Source of the DNA: VAXT01 sp963850415
GTDB lineage: Bacteria; Actinomycetota; Thermoleophilia; Gaiellales; Gaiellaceae
Direction of reading: 5' to 3'
Length of the DNA stretch: 64,000 nucleotides
NCBI GenBank assembly: GCA_963850415.1
Contig: CAWKLE010000004.1
Location: 186,001-250,000 of the forward strand
In this document: piece after piece, positions 15,846 through 24,173 of the stretch
Layout: the number at the start of each line of letters is the position of its first letter
Numbering within the stretch: position 1 is the stretch's first letter
Program-made: the position numbers and the translations under genes
Notes under the pieces: model-generated
Seen by the model: the letters and a program-made list of their open reading frames with translations, nothing else
Database searches by the model: none
Told to the model about the DNA's origin: nothing

Positions 15846-16838
15846 GTGATCCTCGTCCAGGAGTGGAACGAGCCGAAGCTGCTCGTCGTCGCGTGCTTCG
15901 CGCCATCGGTGCTCGTGGGCCTCGTGGTCAAGCGCTTCTCGGCGCTACTCCTGCCGCTGGCCGTGATCGCTATCTCGCGGCTCTGGGTCCCGCTCGTCGA
16001 CGAGGACCCGATCATCGCGATGCTCGGTGGCCTGCTCGTCGGCGTCGTGCTCGCCCGCGTCCGCGAGCGGACGCCGCGGCCGGCGCAGGCCGAGTCGGCG
16101 CAAACCGACGCGCGGGCGCACCGCTCGCCGCGGCTCAAGCGCGTGGCGAAGCGGCTTGTGTCCCGGGAGGGCATCGACTCGGTGCTCGACCACATCCGGT
16201 TCCGCATCGACACGTTCCCGCACGGCATCTACCAGCCCGTCGCCTCGCTGCCCCGGATTCGGGCGACGCGCGGCGGAGGCTCCGAGTCGCGCTGGGAGGC
16301 GATCTTCCCGGTCGTGCGGGAGCAGGCCGTCGAGACCGCGGTCGACATCGGCGCCTGCGAGGGCTACTTCTCGATCATGCTCGGCGAGGCCGGAATCACG
16401 ACGATCGCGCTCGAGGGCGACCCGGCCGTGGCGCGCACCGCCGCGTTCGCGGTTCGCCGGAGCGGGCTCGAGGACGTCGGCGTGCTCGCGCTGGCCCTCA
16501 CCCCCGGCAACGTCGTCGCCGTTCCCGCCTCGGACTGCACAGTCTGCCTCTCGATCTGGCACCACTTCGTGCGCTACTACGGGCTCGAGGCCACGACCGG
16601 GATGATGGCGACGATCTGGAACAAGACCGGCAAGGTGCTCTTCTTCGACACGGGCGAGACCGAGATGACGCCCGAGTACGGCCTGCCCGAGATGATGCCC
16701 GACGCGCGCACCTGGCTCGCCGCCTATCTCGCGGAGACCTGCGAGGGCTCGCGCATCGAGCACCTCGGGACGCACGCGGCGTTCGACCCGTCGGGTCGGA
16801 CTGTCGAACGGAACCTGTTCGCGGTCATCCGCGTCTGA
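15846..16838 (+). CDS. Class I SAM-dependent methyltransferase (FkbM-like) with N-terminal membrane segments
   Basis: 330 residues from the GTG at 15846. In-frame codons just upstream also encode a hydrophobic stretch (LIPAAAALIYVASL), so the true start may be a non-canonical codon (CTG 15783 or ATC 15768). Two hydrophobic helices lie near residues 12-28 and 33-66. The soluble part has the SAM-binding VDIGACEGYFSIML loop and GITTIALEGD, matching FkbM/sugar methyltransferases, and a motif ASDCTVCLSIWHHF. Substrate unknown. Confidence 0.75.
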   Translation: MILVQEWNEPKLLVVACFAPSVLVGLVVKRFSALLLPLAVIAISRLWVPLVDEDPIIAMLGGLLVGVVLARVRERTPRPAQAESAQTDARAHRSPRLKRVAKRLVSREGIDSVLDHIRFRIDTFPHGIYQPVASLPRIRATRGGGSESRWEAIFPVVREQAVETAVDIGACEGYFSIMLGEAGITTIALEGDPAVARTAAFAVRRSGLEDVGVLALALTPGNVVAVPASDCTVCLSIWHHFVRYYGLEATTGMMATIWNKTGKVLFFDTGETEMTPEYGLPEMMPDARTWLAAYLAETCEGSRIEHLGTHAAFDPSGRTVERNLFAVIRV

Positions 16839-17211
16839 GTACGAGCGCCAGGATCGTTCCCGCGGCGATCAGCTGAGCCCAGGCGGGGATTCCGCCTTCT
16901 CGGTGCCAGCCCGGGATCCGGTGGCTCGGGAAGAGGTCTCGCTCGCCCAGCCGCGGCAGGACGTGCTCGAGGTCGGGCGCCGAGGCTGCGAGGGCGCCGA
17001 TCGTCTCGGCGCTCGTCGGGCCGTGGCGCAGTGCGACCCCGAGTACGCCTGCGACCCCGCTCGCGACCTCGAAGCGCCGCGACGGAATGTCCTGGTGCGG
17101 GATCGCGTCACCGGCCGCGTGCAGGACGGGCCCGAGGAGGGCAGCGGCGAGCCGCGAACGCGTGAGCGCGCCGGCAGCGGCGCCTGTCGCCACATGGAGC
17201 GAGACGATCAA
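16825..17211 (-). CDS. Small membrane protein with histidine/aspartate clusters
   Basis: 128 residues using a TTG start at 17211 whose TTGA overlaps the stop of the gene before it, a common coupled arrangement. Hydrophobic at both ends, with conserved-looking HAAGDAIPHQD, SAPDLEHVLP and FPSHRIPGWHR. The His/Asp spacing is reminiscent of the YdjM/DUF457 membrane-bound metal-dependent hydrolases, but the match is only by eye. It converges with the methyltransferase gene with a 14-base overlap. Confidence 0.6.
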   Translation of the reverse strand: MIVSLHVATGAAAGALTRSRLAAALLGPVLHAAGDAIPHQDIPSRRFEVASGVAGVLGVALRHGPTSAETIGALAASAPDLEHVLPRLGERDLFPSHRIPGWHREGGIPAWAQLIAAGTILALVLRRG

Positions 17212-17387
17212 GAGCGCAGCGGTGCGTCCTCGAGCCGCGGCGCGGGATGGCCGTTCTCCACACGCAGCCGCTCGATGAGCTCGGAGGCAGCCCCGCGCGA
17301 CTCCGGGAACTCTTCTCCCGTCCGCTCGCAGAGCGCCGCTGCAAGCGCATACACCTGCCGAACCGTGGGCTTGCCGGCCTTCTGCAC
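17208..17387 (-). CDS. Small conserved helical protein (59 aa)
   Basis: GTG at 17387 gives 59 residues: an N-terminal basic turn VQKAGKPTVRQVY then a helix ALAAALCERTGEEFPES and ASELIERLRVENGHPAP. This pattern matches an uncharacterised small actinobacterial family. The stop overlaps the TTG start of the next minus-strand gene. The longer upstream frame has poor protein character, so GTG 17387 is preferred. The 220 bases upstream to 17608 hold no gene I can see. Confidence 0.65.
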   Translation of the reverse strand: MQKAGKPTVRQVYALAAALCERTGEEFPESRGAASELIERLRVENGHPAPRLEDAPLRS

Positions 17388-17608
17388 CGTGGCTATCAAA
17401 GCAGCCGACGCTGGCAGGCGTGTGCCGAGACTGCTCCAGGATTCGATCGGCGCTTGCGTCAGCTGCGAACTCGCTGGCGACGTACTCCCTCGCGGGCACG
17501 AGTGCCTGACATCGCAGGCCCTTCGACGTGGTCGGGCGCGCCACCCGTCAGCCGGCGCAATGGTTGGCCAGGCGCGGCAGCCTCGACTGAGTTCGTCACA
17601 CTCTGCTG

Positions 17609-18577
17609 GTGGGGAGAGTCCAGAGGGCACGCGAGTGGCTGCAGGCCCACCGTTGGGTGGTCGTCGCGATTCAGGTCGCGGCGCTCGTCATCCTCTTCGC
17701 CTTCTTCTACTGGGCGTTCCGCGACGCCTGGCACCAGGCGAAGCCGCTGCTCCGCGAGGCCGACCTCCGCGATGTCTTCGTCTCGATGGTGATCCTCGCC
17801 GCCTACTACCTCCTGTTCGCGGTCGCCTGGCAGCGGATGCTCGCCGCCTGGGGGCTCGAGATTCCGTACCTGGTCGCGCTCCAGGCCGAGATGGCGTCGA
17901 TCCTCGCGAAGTACGTGCCGGGGACGGTCTGGATCCCGGCCGCACGGATTGCGGCGCTGCGGCGGTTCGGCGTCCGTAACACGCCGCTCGTGCTGGCCTC
18001 GATGCTGCTCGAGGCCGGGCTCTCCGGGCTCGCGGGCGTGCTCGTCTTCTTCGTCAGCCTGATCTCGGTCGGTTTCGACGAGGCTCCGGTTCTGCCGCTG
18101 CTGCTGCTCGGGGTGATCGCGGCGGTCGGGCTGCATCCGCGGATCTTCACGCCGGGGATTCGCCGGCTGCTGCGCCCGTTCGGCGGTTCGGATCTGCCGC
18201 CTCTCCCCTACTCGACGCTCGTCGGCCTGCTCGGCTACTACTGCCTGACGTGGCTCGTGGGCGGCGTGGCGGTCTTCTTCCTGATGCGCTCGCTCGGAGC
18301 GAATCCGTCGCTCGCGGACATTCCGTACCTGGCCGGCGTCGCGGCTGTCTCGGCGATCGCCGCGGTCCTGTCTTTGATCACGCCGTCTGGGCTGGGAGTG
18401 CGCGAGGCATCGATGTACGGGCTCCTGCTCGCGATCACGACGAAGGGCGTGGCGCTCGGCGTGACCGTGCTCAACCGCTTGACGATCACGCTCGTCGAGG
18501 GTCTGCTGCTGCTCGCGGGGGCGTTGGCGTGGCGGTTCTTGCCGCGGCCGGAGCCGGAGCCGGAAACCGATCCCTGA
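17609..18577 (+). CDS. Lysylphosphatidylglycerol synthase-like flippase-type membrane protein (UPF0104)
   Basis: 322 residues, GTG start, with about eight membrane helices. The motif LAKYVPGTVWIPAARI and the C-terminal SGLGVREASMYGLLL block are characteristic of the UPF0104/AglD/MprF transmembrane family, which moves lipids or lipid-linked precursors across the membrane. The soluble catalytic domain of MprF is absent, so it is not itself a lysyl-PG synthase. The C-terminus is a short acidic/proline tail (PEPEPETDP). Confidence 0.8.
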   Translation: MGRVQRAREWLQAHRWVVVAIQVAALVILFAFFYWAFRDAWHQAKPLLREADLRDVFVSMVILAAYYLLFAVAWQRMLAAWGLEIPYLVALQAEMASILAKYVPGTVWIPAARIAALRRFGVRNTPLVLASMLLEAGLSGLAGVLVFFVSLISVGFDEAPVLPLLLLGVIAAVGLHPRIFTPGIRRLLRPFGGSDLPPLPYSTLVGLLGYYCLTWLVGGVAVFFLMRSLGANPSLADIPYLAGVAAVSAIAAVLSLITPSGLGVREASMYGLLLAITTKGVALGVTVLNRLTITLVEGLLLLAGALAWRFLPRPEPEPETDP

Positions 18578-18620
18578 TGACGCTCCCTAGCGCAGGTTCG
18601 TGCCGCTCAAGCGGCCCTCA

Positions 18621-18649
18621 CGATTTCTTGCCCACCGGGCAGGAAATCG
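18621..18649. terminator. Hairpin downstream of the UPF0104 gene
   Basis: CGATTTCTTGCCC pairs with GGGCAGGAAATCG across the three-base loop ACC (one G:U pair if RNA). Stem of 13, no clear T-tract but AT-rich sequence (ATAAAAATTC) follows on the plus strand. Likely a transcription terminator or RNA-stabilising hairpin for the 17609-18577 gene. Confidence 0.5.
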
Positions 18650-18821
18650 GACCATAAAAATTCGCCGAGCCGGTTGCGCTTTCGTCCACTCAACCGTCTG
18701 ACTTTGGGCTTCCGCCTACAGCCTTGCGGTTCAGTTTCGATCTACTTGCGCTCCGTGCTCGGCGCAAGCGGCAACCTATGGGGTCTCGGGTGCTCGTGCA
18801 AGGCCCTCCGGGACGAAAGTT

Positions 18822-18878
18822 CTCGCTCTTTGCGAGATCGCGAAAATCGCGGTCGACGAACTTGTCGCAAAGAGCGAG
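18822..18878. repeat. 14-bp perfect inverted repeat with a nested hairpin
   Basis: CTCGCTCTTTGCGA (18822-18835) and TCGCAAAGAGCGAG (18865-18878) are perfect complements. Between them CGCGA-AAA-TCGCG forms an inner hairpin, so the element could fold as a long branched stem. It ends two bases before the stop of the 68-aa gene on the minus strand, the right place for a terminator. Confidence 0.6.
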
Positions 18879-18880
18879 GT

Positions 18881-19087
18881 TCAGCTCTCGTCGTCCGGAC
18901 CGGATCGGTGCCGCAGGAACCACAGGACACCGCCCACGGCTGCGATTCCGGCCGCGACGGCGCGCTTGCTCGGCACGCGCGAGTCGTCGGAGCCGCCCGC
19001 GGACTTCGCCTTCTGCTTCGCCGCCCGCTTCGTCGCCGTCCATACGGCCCAGCCGAGGAGTGCATTACGCCTGTTCACGAGTCCCAT
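18881..19087 (-). CDS. Small membrane-associated protein (68 aa)
   Basis: ATG at 19087 gives 68 residues. N-terminal half is basic (NRRNALLGWAVWTATKR), followed by KRAVAAGIAAVGGVLWFLRH, one hydrophobic helix, and an acidic end GPDDES. No family recognised. It lies 20 bases downstream of the sigma-factor gene on the same strand and may be cotranscribed with it. Confidence 0.6.
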   Translation of the reverse strand: MGLVNRRNALLGWAVWTATKRAAKQKAKSAGGSDDSRVPSKRAVAAGIAAVGGVLWFLRHRSGPDDES

Positions 19088-19107
19088 GGCTCGAGCGTAC
19101 CCGACCT

Positions 19108-20385
19108 CTAGTGGTGCTGCGGGAGCGGGAGCGGGAGAGGCGGCGGTGGCAGCGGGACGGGTGGCGGCGGGAGTTGGAGCGGCGGCGGCGGGAGCGGCGG
19201 GAGGTGAACCGGAAGCTCCGGGAGCCGGACAGGCGGCGTCTGTACCGGCAGGCGCACGTGGAGGGGCGGCGGTCCTTGCGCCGGCGCCTGGGCCTGGCCG
19301 CTCGATCCGCTCGGGGCGGTCTCGATCGCACCGGGCTTCGGCTTCCCGGGCTCGACCGTGCGCGTGCGGACTTTCCCGGGCGCGTGCTTGCGGGCGTGCC
19401 GCATCTTTGGCCGCTCGAGGCGCGTCTTTGGAGAAGTGGCGCGAGAACGCCCTGTTTGCGCGGGAGCCGTGAGGCGATTCGCCGCGGGCGCGTGCACATC
19501 GGTGGCGCGTGCGTTGAGCGGCTCGTGCCCGGTGCTCGTGACGACGAGCCCGGCTGCGAGCACGGTCGCGACCTTGAGGCCGATGCCGATTCCGCCGCCG
19601 GCTGCCCCTCCTGTCGCTCCGCCTCCGACGAACGACGCGAGCGACGCTGGGAGCGGGACCGCTCCGAGGTGATCGAGGGCGGCCCGCTGGGCGCGCTGGC
19701 GACGCTCGAGGGTCGCACAGCTCTTGCACTCGCGTAGGTGGGCTCGGAGCGCGCCTCGTTCGGCGCTCGGGAGCTTGCGGCTCTGAAGTCGCGAGAGGGT
19801 CTGCTCTGCGTCGTGGCAGGTCAGGCCGCCCTCGAGTTGCTCGCGGAGCGCGCGGCGGGCGCGGAACATCAGGGTCTCGACCGCGGCAATCGAGACGTCG
19901 AGCACCTGGGCGATCTCGGCGTAGGAGCGGCCTTCGAGCTCGCGCATGACGAGGGCTGCGCGCTGGTTGAAGGCGAGGAAGCCGAGGGCGCGGCGGAGCT
20001 CGGTCGCAGTGGGCACGTCTGCGCTCTCGGTCGGCGCGGTGGCGAGCGAATCGTCGAACTCGACCTCGCGCGGGCGGCGCGACGAATCGCGGAAGCGCTG
20101 GCGGCACACGTTGTGCGCGATCTTGATCAGCCAGTTGTGGGGTGTGCGGGGGCGCTCGCCCCGCTGGAAGGCCCGGTACGCGTTGAGGAAGGTGGTCTGG
20201 GTTGCGTCCTCGGCGTCGGCCTCGTTCTGGAGGACGGCGAGTGAGTAGCGATAGACGGCGTGGACGTGCTTGCGGTAGAGCCGCTCGAAGGAGCGGTCGC
20301 CGGCGGGGCGGCGTGTTTCGAGGAAAGGGGTCACCGCCGGCTGGATGCCGTTCGTGCGCCGTTCTTGCGGTTTGCGCCTGGACAT
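19108..20385 (-). CDS. ECF-type sigma factor fused to zinc finger, membrane helix and proline-rich tail
   Basis: 425 residues, more than twice the usual ECF length. Residues about 30-105 are sigma region 2 (ERLYRKHVHAVYRYSLAVL, NWLIKIAHNVCRQRF) and 130-190 region 4 (ALVMRELEGRSYAEIAQVL). Residues near 190-225 contain a ZAS-like zinc finger (HLRECKSCATL), normally part of a separate anti-sigma factor. A transmembrane segment follows near 262-282, and the final 75 residues are proline-rich (periplasmic side). The chain may regulate itself by membrane tethering. No separate anti-sigma gene is adjacent. Confidence 0.8.
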   Translation of the reverse strand: MSRRKPQERRTNGIQPAVTPFLETRRPAGDRSFERLYRKHVHAVYRYSLAVLQNEADAEDATQTTFLNAYRAFQRGERPRTPHNWLIKIAHNVCRQRFRDSSRRPREVEFDDSLATAPTESADVPTATELRRALGFLAFNQRAALVMRELEGRSYAEIAQVLDVSIAAVETLMFRARRALREQLEGGLTCHDAEQTLSRLQSRKLPSAERGALRAHLRECKSCATLERRQRAQRAALDHLGAVPLPASLASFVGGGATGGAAGGGIGIGLKVATVLAAGLVVTSTGHEPLNARATDVHAPAANRLTAPAQTGRSRATSPKTRLERPKMRHARKHAPGKVRTRTVEPGKPKPGAIETAPSGSSGQAQAPAQGPPPLHVRLPVQTPPVRLPELPVHLPPLPPPPLQLPPPPVPLPPPPLPLPLPQHH

Positions 20386-20598
20386 GGATGTCGGTCGGTT
20401 GGCCGCTTTGTGCGGGCTCGGCCGTCGTGCCTCTTCTTGTTCCCAGTTGGCACAGACGTGTAACTCCTTCGGCGGTAGGCTCGAAGCCGGGTGGCGGGTG
20501 GAGCTCTCGATCCCCTCCCAGGGTGGGGACGTGGGAGTGTTGGTTCTGGGAGAGTCGCCCGAGAGAGAGGTCGCCCTCGCCTCGAGAGAGGAACGCGC

Positions 20599-22005
20599 CT
20601 AGGTCGCGGCGGTGGCGCGGCGTTTCGGGGGCAGATGGATCGCCCGCCCCAGCGCGACGAGACCTGCTTCCTTGACCGCCTCCGACAGCGTCGGGTGCGC
20701 GGCCATCCCGTCGGCGACCGTCTCCACCGTCGCCTCCGCGTCGAGCGCCACGACGCCCGCCTCGATCAGGTCGGTCACGTGCGGCCCGACCATCACGATC
20801 CCGAGCAGCTCGCCGTACCGCGTCTCGTGGATCGACTTCACCCAGCCGACGGTCTCGTTCTGCATCACCGCGCGAGCGTTCGCGACCCACGGGAACATCC
20901 CGGTCGCTACGTCGTCACCGTACTGCTCCCGCGCCTCGGCCTCGGTCAGCCCGACGCCGGCGATCTCGGGATCTGTGTAGATCGGCCGCGGCACCCCGCG
21001 GTTGTCGACCACTGCGTCGTGACCCATCGCGTTCTCGGCCGCGACCTCGCCCTCACGGAACGCCGTGTGCGCGAGCTGCCAGTACCCGGCGCAGTCGCCG
21101 ACCGCGTAGATGTGGGGCACGGTCGTCCGCCGGTGCTCGTCGGCGGCGATCCCCTTGCGCCGGTCGAGCTCGACGCCGATCTCCTCGAGCCCGAGCCCCT
21201 CGACGAGCGGTCCGCGCCCGACCGCGACGAGCATGAGATCCGCATCGACGGTCTCGCCGTCGCCGAAGTGCACGCGCAGCCCATCTCCGGTCTCCTCGAC
21301 CTTCGTGCACTGCTTCTCGAGGTGGAGCGTGATCCCGCGCCGCCCGAACTGCTTCGCGAGCTCCTTGGCCGCATCGTCGTCCTCGGCCGGAATCAGCTTC
21401 GGCAGCATCTCGATGATCGTCACCTCGGTGCCGAAGCGGTTGAAGATCGACGCGAACTCGCAGCCGATGATGCCGCCGCCCAGCACCACGAGCCGGCGCG
21501 GCACCTCGGTCTGCCCGAGCAGGCCCTCGGAGTCGACGCAGCGCGCCGAGTCGAGCCCCTCGATCGGCGGGCGCAGCGGGAACGAGCCGGTGGCGACGAC
21601 CGCGCTCTTGAAGGTCACGTCCTCCCCACCCTCGACGGCGATCGTGTTCGCGTCCTTGAAGCGGCCCAGGCCCTTGACCCATTCGACGCCGTTCGCCTTG
21701 AAGAGGCTCGCGACGCCGTTGACCATCTGCTTGACCACGCCTGCCTTCCACTCGTTGGCGGTCGCGAAGTCGAGCTGCGGCGCGCCGACCTGGACGCCGA
21801 GCTTGGCGAACGTGTGCTCGGCCTCCTTGATCGCGAACGCGGTCTGCACCCAGGCCTTCGTCGGGATGCAGCCGATGCGCAGGCACGTCCCGCCGAGCTC
21901 GGGCTCCTTCTCGATGCAGACCGTCTTCGCACCCAGTTGAGCTGCGCGAATCGCGGCCGTGTAGCCGCCCGGGCCTCCTCCGAGAACCGCGACGTCGCAG
22001 TCCAT
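20599..22005 (-). CDS. lpdA: Dihydrolipoamide dehydrogenase (E3)
   Basis: 468 residues. FAD-binding GGGPGGYTAAIRAAQLG at the N-terminus, the redox disulfide C41-LRIG-C46 in ELGGTCLRIGCIPTKA, an NAD-binding VVLGGGIIGCEFASI and the C-terminal catalytic HPTLSEAV are all present. It oxidises dihydrolipoamide of the E2 component and reduces NAD+. The E1 and E2 genes lie upstream on the same strand, separated by acetyltransferase and kinase genes. Confidence 0.95.
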   Translation of the reverse strand: MDCDVAVLGGGPGGYTAAIRAAQLGAKTVCIEKEPELGGTCLRIGCIPTKAWVQTAFAIKEAEHTFAKLGVQVGAPQLDFATANEWKAGVVKQMVNGVASLFKANGVEWVKGLGRFKDANTIAVEGGEDVTFKSAVVATGSFPLRPPIEGLDSARCVDSEGLLGQTEVPRRLVVLGGGIIGCEFASIFNRFGTEVTIIEMLPKLIPAEDDDAAKELAKQFGRRGITLHLEKQCTKVEETGDGLRVHFGDGETVDADLMLVAVGRGPLVEGLGLEEIGVELDRRKGIAADEHRRTTVPHIYAVGDCAGYWQLAHTAFREGEVAAENAMGHDAVVDNRGVPRPIYTDPEIAGVGLTEAEAREQYGDDVATGMFPWVANARAVMQNETVGWVKSIHETRYGELLGIVMVGPHVTDLIEAGVVALDAEATVETVADGMAAHPTLSEAVKEAGLVALGRAIHLPPKRRATAAT

Positions 22006-22015
22006 GCGCTCGATC

Positions 22016-22871
22016 CTATCGATCGAGGGGCGGCAGCCCGAGGACCTCGATGGCCCACGGGAGCGCCACCTCGAGCTGGGCGAGCTGCACCGCCCGAACC
22101 GTCGGCGCCCCGGTGGGTGGCGGCAGTCCCGCGATCGGCGCGAAGAAGCCGCTCACGACCGCGGTCAGATCGCCGGCATCGGGCATGAGCTCTGTGCGGG
22201 CCGGTCCGCCTTCGAGGCTCACGGTCGCCAGCCAGAAGGCGAAGTCGACGCGCGGGTTGCCGAGACTCGCCCAGTTCCAGTCGACGAGCTTCGCGCCCCT
22301 GATCGACGATGCAGATGTTGTCGCTACGCACGTCGAGGTGGACGAAGGCCTCGCCGCTGATGTCGCAGCGATCGGTCGCAGCGACCAGCTCAGGCAGCGC
22401 TCGCTCGAGCCACTCCGCGGAACAGAGACCGAGACCCAGGAACGGCGTCGGGTCGTCTCCGACCTCGCGCCATGTGTGGAGGTCGCTCCACACGAGCCTT
22501 TGCAGACCATCCGGTGGCGACAGCGCATGGATCTCCGCCAGCGCCGCTCGCACGAACTCCACATCCCCTGGACGCCAGGGCGGCGGCCAGTAGACGCCGG
22601 TCAGGTCCTCCAGCACCAGGATCGGGCGCACGCCGTCGTCGTCCCAGCGCACGAGCCGCGGCATGAAGGAGCCCTGGATACTCGAGTAGATCCGCTGCTC
22701 GTCGCGGAGAAACCCGGCTGTCGGCTCGTCGACGGCGACCTTCGCGAACGCGCGCGTTCCGTCGGCCAGCTCGACGAGCCAGTGCTCCATCAGCGTGTAG
22801 CCGCCGCCGAAGATCCGGCGCACCGGCTGCGCGCCGAGCCGCGCGGCTAGAAGGTCGCGCGCATCGTCCAT
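22016..22871 (-). pseudogene. Aminoglycoside phosphotransferase-like kinase, frameshifted
   Basis: The first frame encodes a kinase N-terminus with VHLDVRSDNICI, the catalytic Asp motif of the APH/choline-kinase family. The metal-binding continuation KLVDWNWASLGNPRVDFAFWL is in another frame. Moving one base at about 22300-22308 joins them into a normal protein of roughly 285 residues ending at 22016. So this is either a decayed gene or, given other errors in this window, a one-base insertion error. Substrate unknown. It overlaps the upstream GNAT gene by 25 bases. Confidence 0.75.
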
Positions 22872-23308
22872 GCGCCGTCGCGCTCGTCGACCTTCTCGAA
22901 GCCGTAGCGCTCGTAGAGGTGCACCGCAGGGCTGTCCGAGGCGACGCTGAGGCTGATCGCGTGGTACCCCTCGGCCCGGGCCCGGGCGAGGAGCGCGTCC
23001 ATCAGCTCACCGCCGAAGCCGTGGCCGCGCCGGCTGGGGACGACGGCGATCGCGAGCTCGGGCGTCTGCTCGTCGACGAACCCGTAGCCCGGAGCCGACT
23101 GCTTGAACTGGCGGTACCACGCCGCGCCGACCGGGAAGCCCTCGTCGAGCGCGATCACGGCCGCGTCGCCGGGACGGCCCCAGTTCTCGACGTAGCGCAT
23201 CGGGTGCAGCCCGGTCTCGTCCTCGTCCTGGCCAGAGCGCCAGTAGTAGGCGTGCCGCAGCATGTCGCGGAGGAAGCGGGCGTCCTGCGGCGTGCCCGGC
23301 CGGATCAT
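22847..23308 (-). CDS. GNAT family N-acetyltransferase
   Basis: 153 residues. The acetyl-CoA loop RRGHGFGGELMDALL and the C-terminal NAT motif AVHLYERYGFEKV are intact; ELAIAVVPS precedes the loop as in typical GNATs. Substrate unknown. It is 27 bases from the divergent plus-strand GNAT gene and overlaps the frameshifted kinase gene at its 3' end. Confidence 0.85.
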   Translation of the reverse strand: MIRPGTPQDARFLRDMLRHAYYWRSGQDEDETGLHPMRYVENWGRPGDAAVIALDEGFPVGAAWYRQFKQSAPGYGFVDEQTPELAIAVVPSRRGHGFGGELMDALLARARAEGYHAISLSVASDSPAVHLYERYGFEKVDERDGAWTMRATF

Positions 23309-23334
23309 GGCGTGAGTCTATGTAGTGTCGAATC

Positions 23335-23844
23335 GTGTCGAGACCGGTGACGATCCGGCCGTTCGAGGAGCAGGACGCGTCCGCGTGCCGCGCGCTCTGG
23401 GCCGAGCTGACGCGGTCGCACCGCGCGCTCTACGACGATGCGACGATCGGCGGAAGCGACCCCGGCTCTGGGTTCGACGCCTACGTGGTCGAGTTCGCCG
23501 GCGCGCGCAAGTGGGTCGCCGAGCGCGGCGGCTCGGTGATCGGCTTCGTCGGGCTGATCATCCGCGGGAAGCAGGGCGAGATCGAGCCAGTGGTCGTCTC
23601 GTTCGACGCGCGCGGCCAGGGGATCGGGCGCTCACTAGTGCAGACGGCCGTGGACGCGGCCCGGGCCGAGGGCGTCGACCAGCTCAAGGCGAGCCCGGTC
23701 GCGCGGAACTCCCACGCGATCGACTTCTTCCACTCGCTCGGGTTCACGGCGCTCGGCCACGTCGACCTGCTCATGGACTCACGCCACCCGGCGAGCTATT
23801 GGCAGCGCGGCGAGCGACTCGCCGGCAGCGACTTCGACATCTAG
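23335..23844 (+). CDS. GNAT family N-acetyltransferase
   Basis: 169 residues, GTG start. The family pattern is clear: VTIRPFEEQDASACRALW, then EPVVVSFDARGQGIGRSLV with the pyrophosphate-binding R/QGIG loop, then NSHAIDFFHSLGFTALG. It is the only plus-strand gene in the 20.6-27.6 kb block. Its last four bases overlap the VOC gene on the opposite strand. Confidence 0.83.
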   Translation: MSRPVTIRPFEEQDASACRALWAELTRSHRALYDDATIGGSDPGSGFDAYVVEFAGARKWVAERGGSVIGFVGLIIRGKQGEIEPVVVSFDARGQGIGRSLVQTAVDAARAEGVDQLKASPVARNSHAIDFFHSLGFTALGHVDLLMDSRHPASYWQRGERLAGSDFDI

Positions 23845-24173
23845 CCGTCGCGCAGCTGTTCGACGAGCTGGAGCCGGTTCCCGTCGGGGTCGTAGACGTC
23901 GACGATGCGGACCTCCTCGTGCAGCTCGAGGACGGTGCCGATCTCGACCTGTTCTTCGCGCAGGCGATCGGCCTCGGCCTTCACGTCGACGACGTCGATG
24001 CTCGCGACCGGCCCGTCGAGGAACGGCTCGCCTTCCGCGAGTGCGATCTCCATCCCGCCCCGCTCGAGCTCGGCCCAGTCCTCGGCCGCGGCGGTCTCGG
24101 TGAAGCCCAGCTTGCCGGTGTAGAACGCCCGCGCCGCGTCGAGGTCGGTGACGCGGTACCAGATGCGAGTCAA
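23841..24173 (-). CDS. VOC family (glyoxalase-like) protein
   Basis: 110 residues. A single beta-alpha-beta-beta-beta unit starting MTRIWYRVTDLDAARAFYTG and a C-terminal DVYDPDGNRLQLVEQL, the most conserved VOC segment with the metal-binding Glu/Gln. ATG overlaps the E2 stop by four bases, so it is translationally coupled to the dehydrogenase operon. Function unassigned. Confidence 0.8.
   Translation of the reverse strand: MTRIWYRVTDLDAARAFYTGKLGFTETAAAEDWAELERGGMEIALAEGEPFLDGPVASIDVVDVKAEADRLREEQVEIGTVLELHEEVRIVDVYDPDGNRLQLVEQLRDG

Larger units (their letters stand above)
18578..18880. other. 303-bp gene-free stretch with two large stem-loops
   Basis: No convincing gene is seen in any frame. 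The stretch holds a 13-bp hairpin at 18621-18649 and a larger nested inverted repeat at 18822-18878, both described separately, and is slightly AT-richer in the middle. It separates a plus-strand gene from a minus-strand gene, so it probably carries termination signals for both. Confidence 0.5.
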
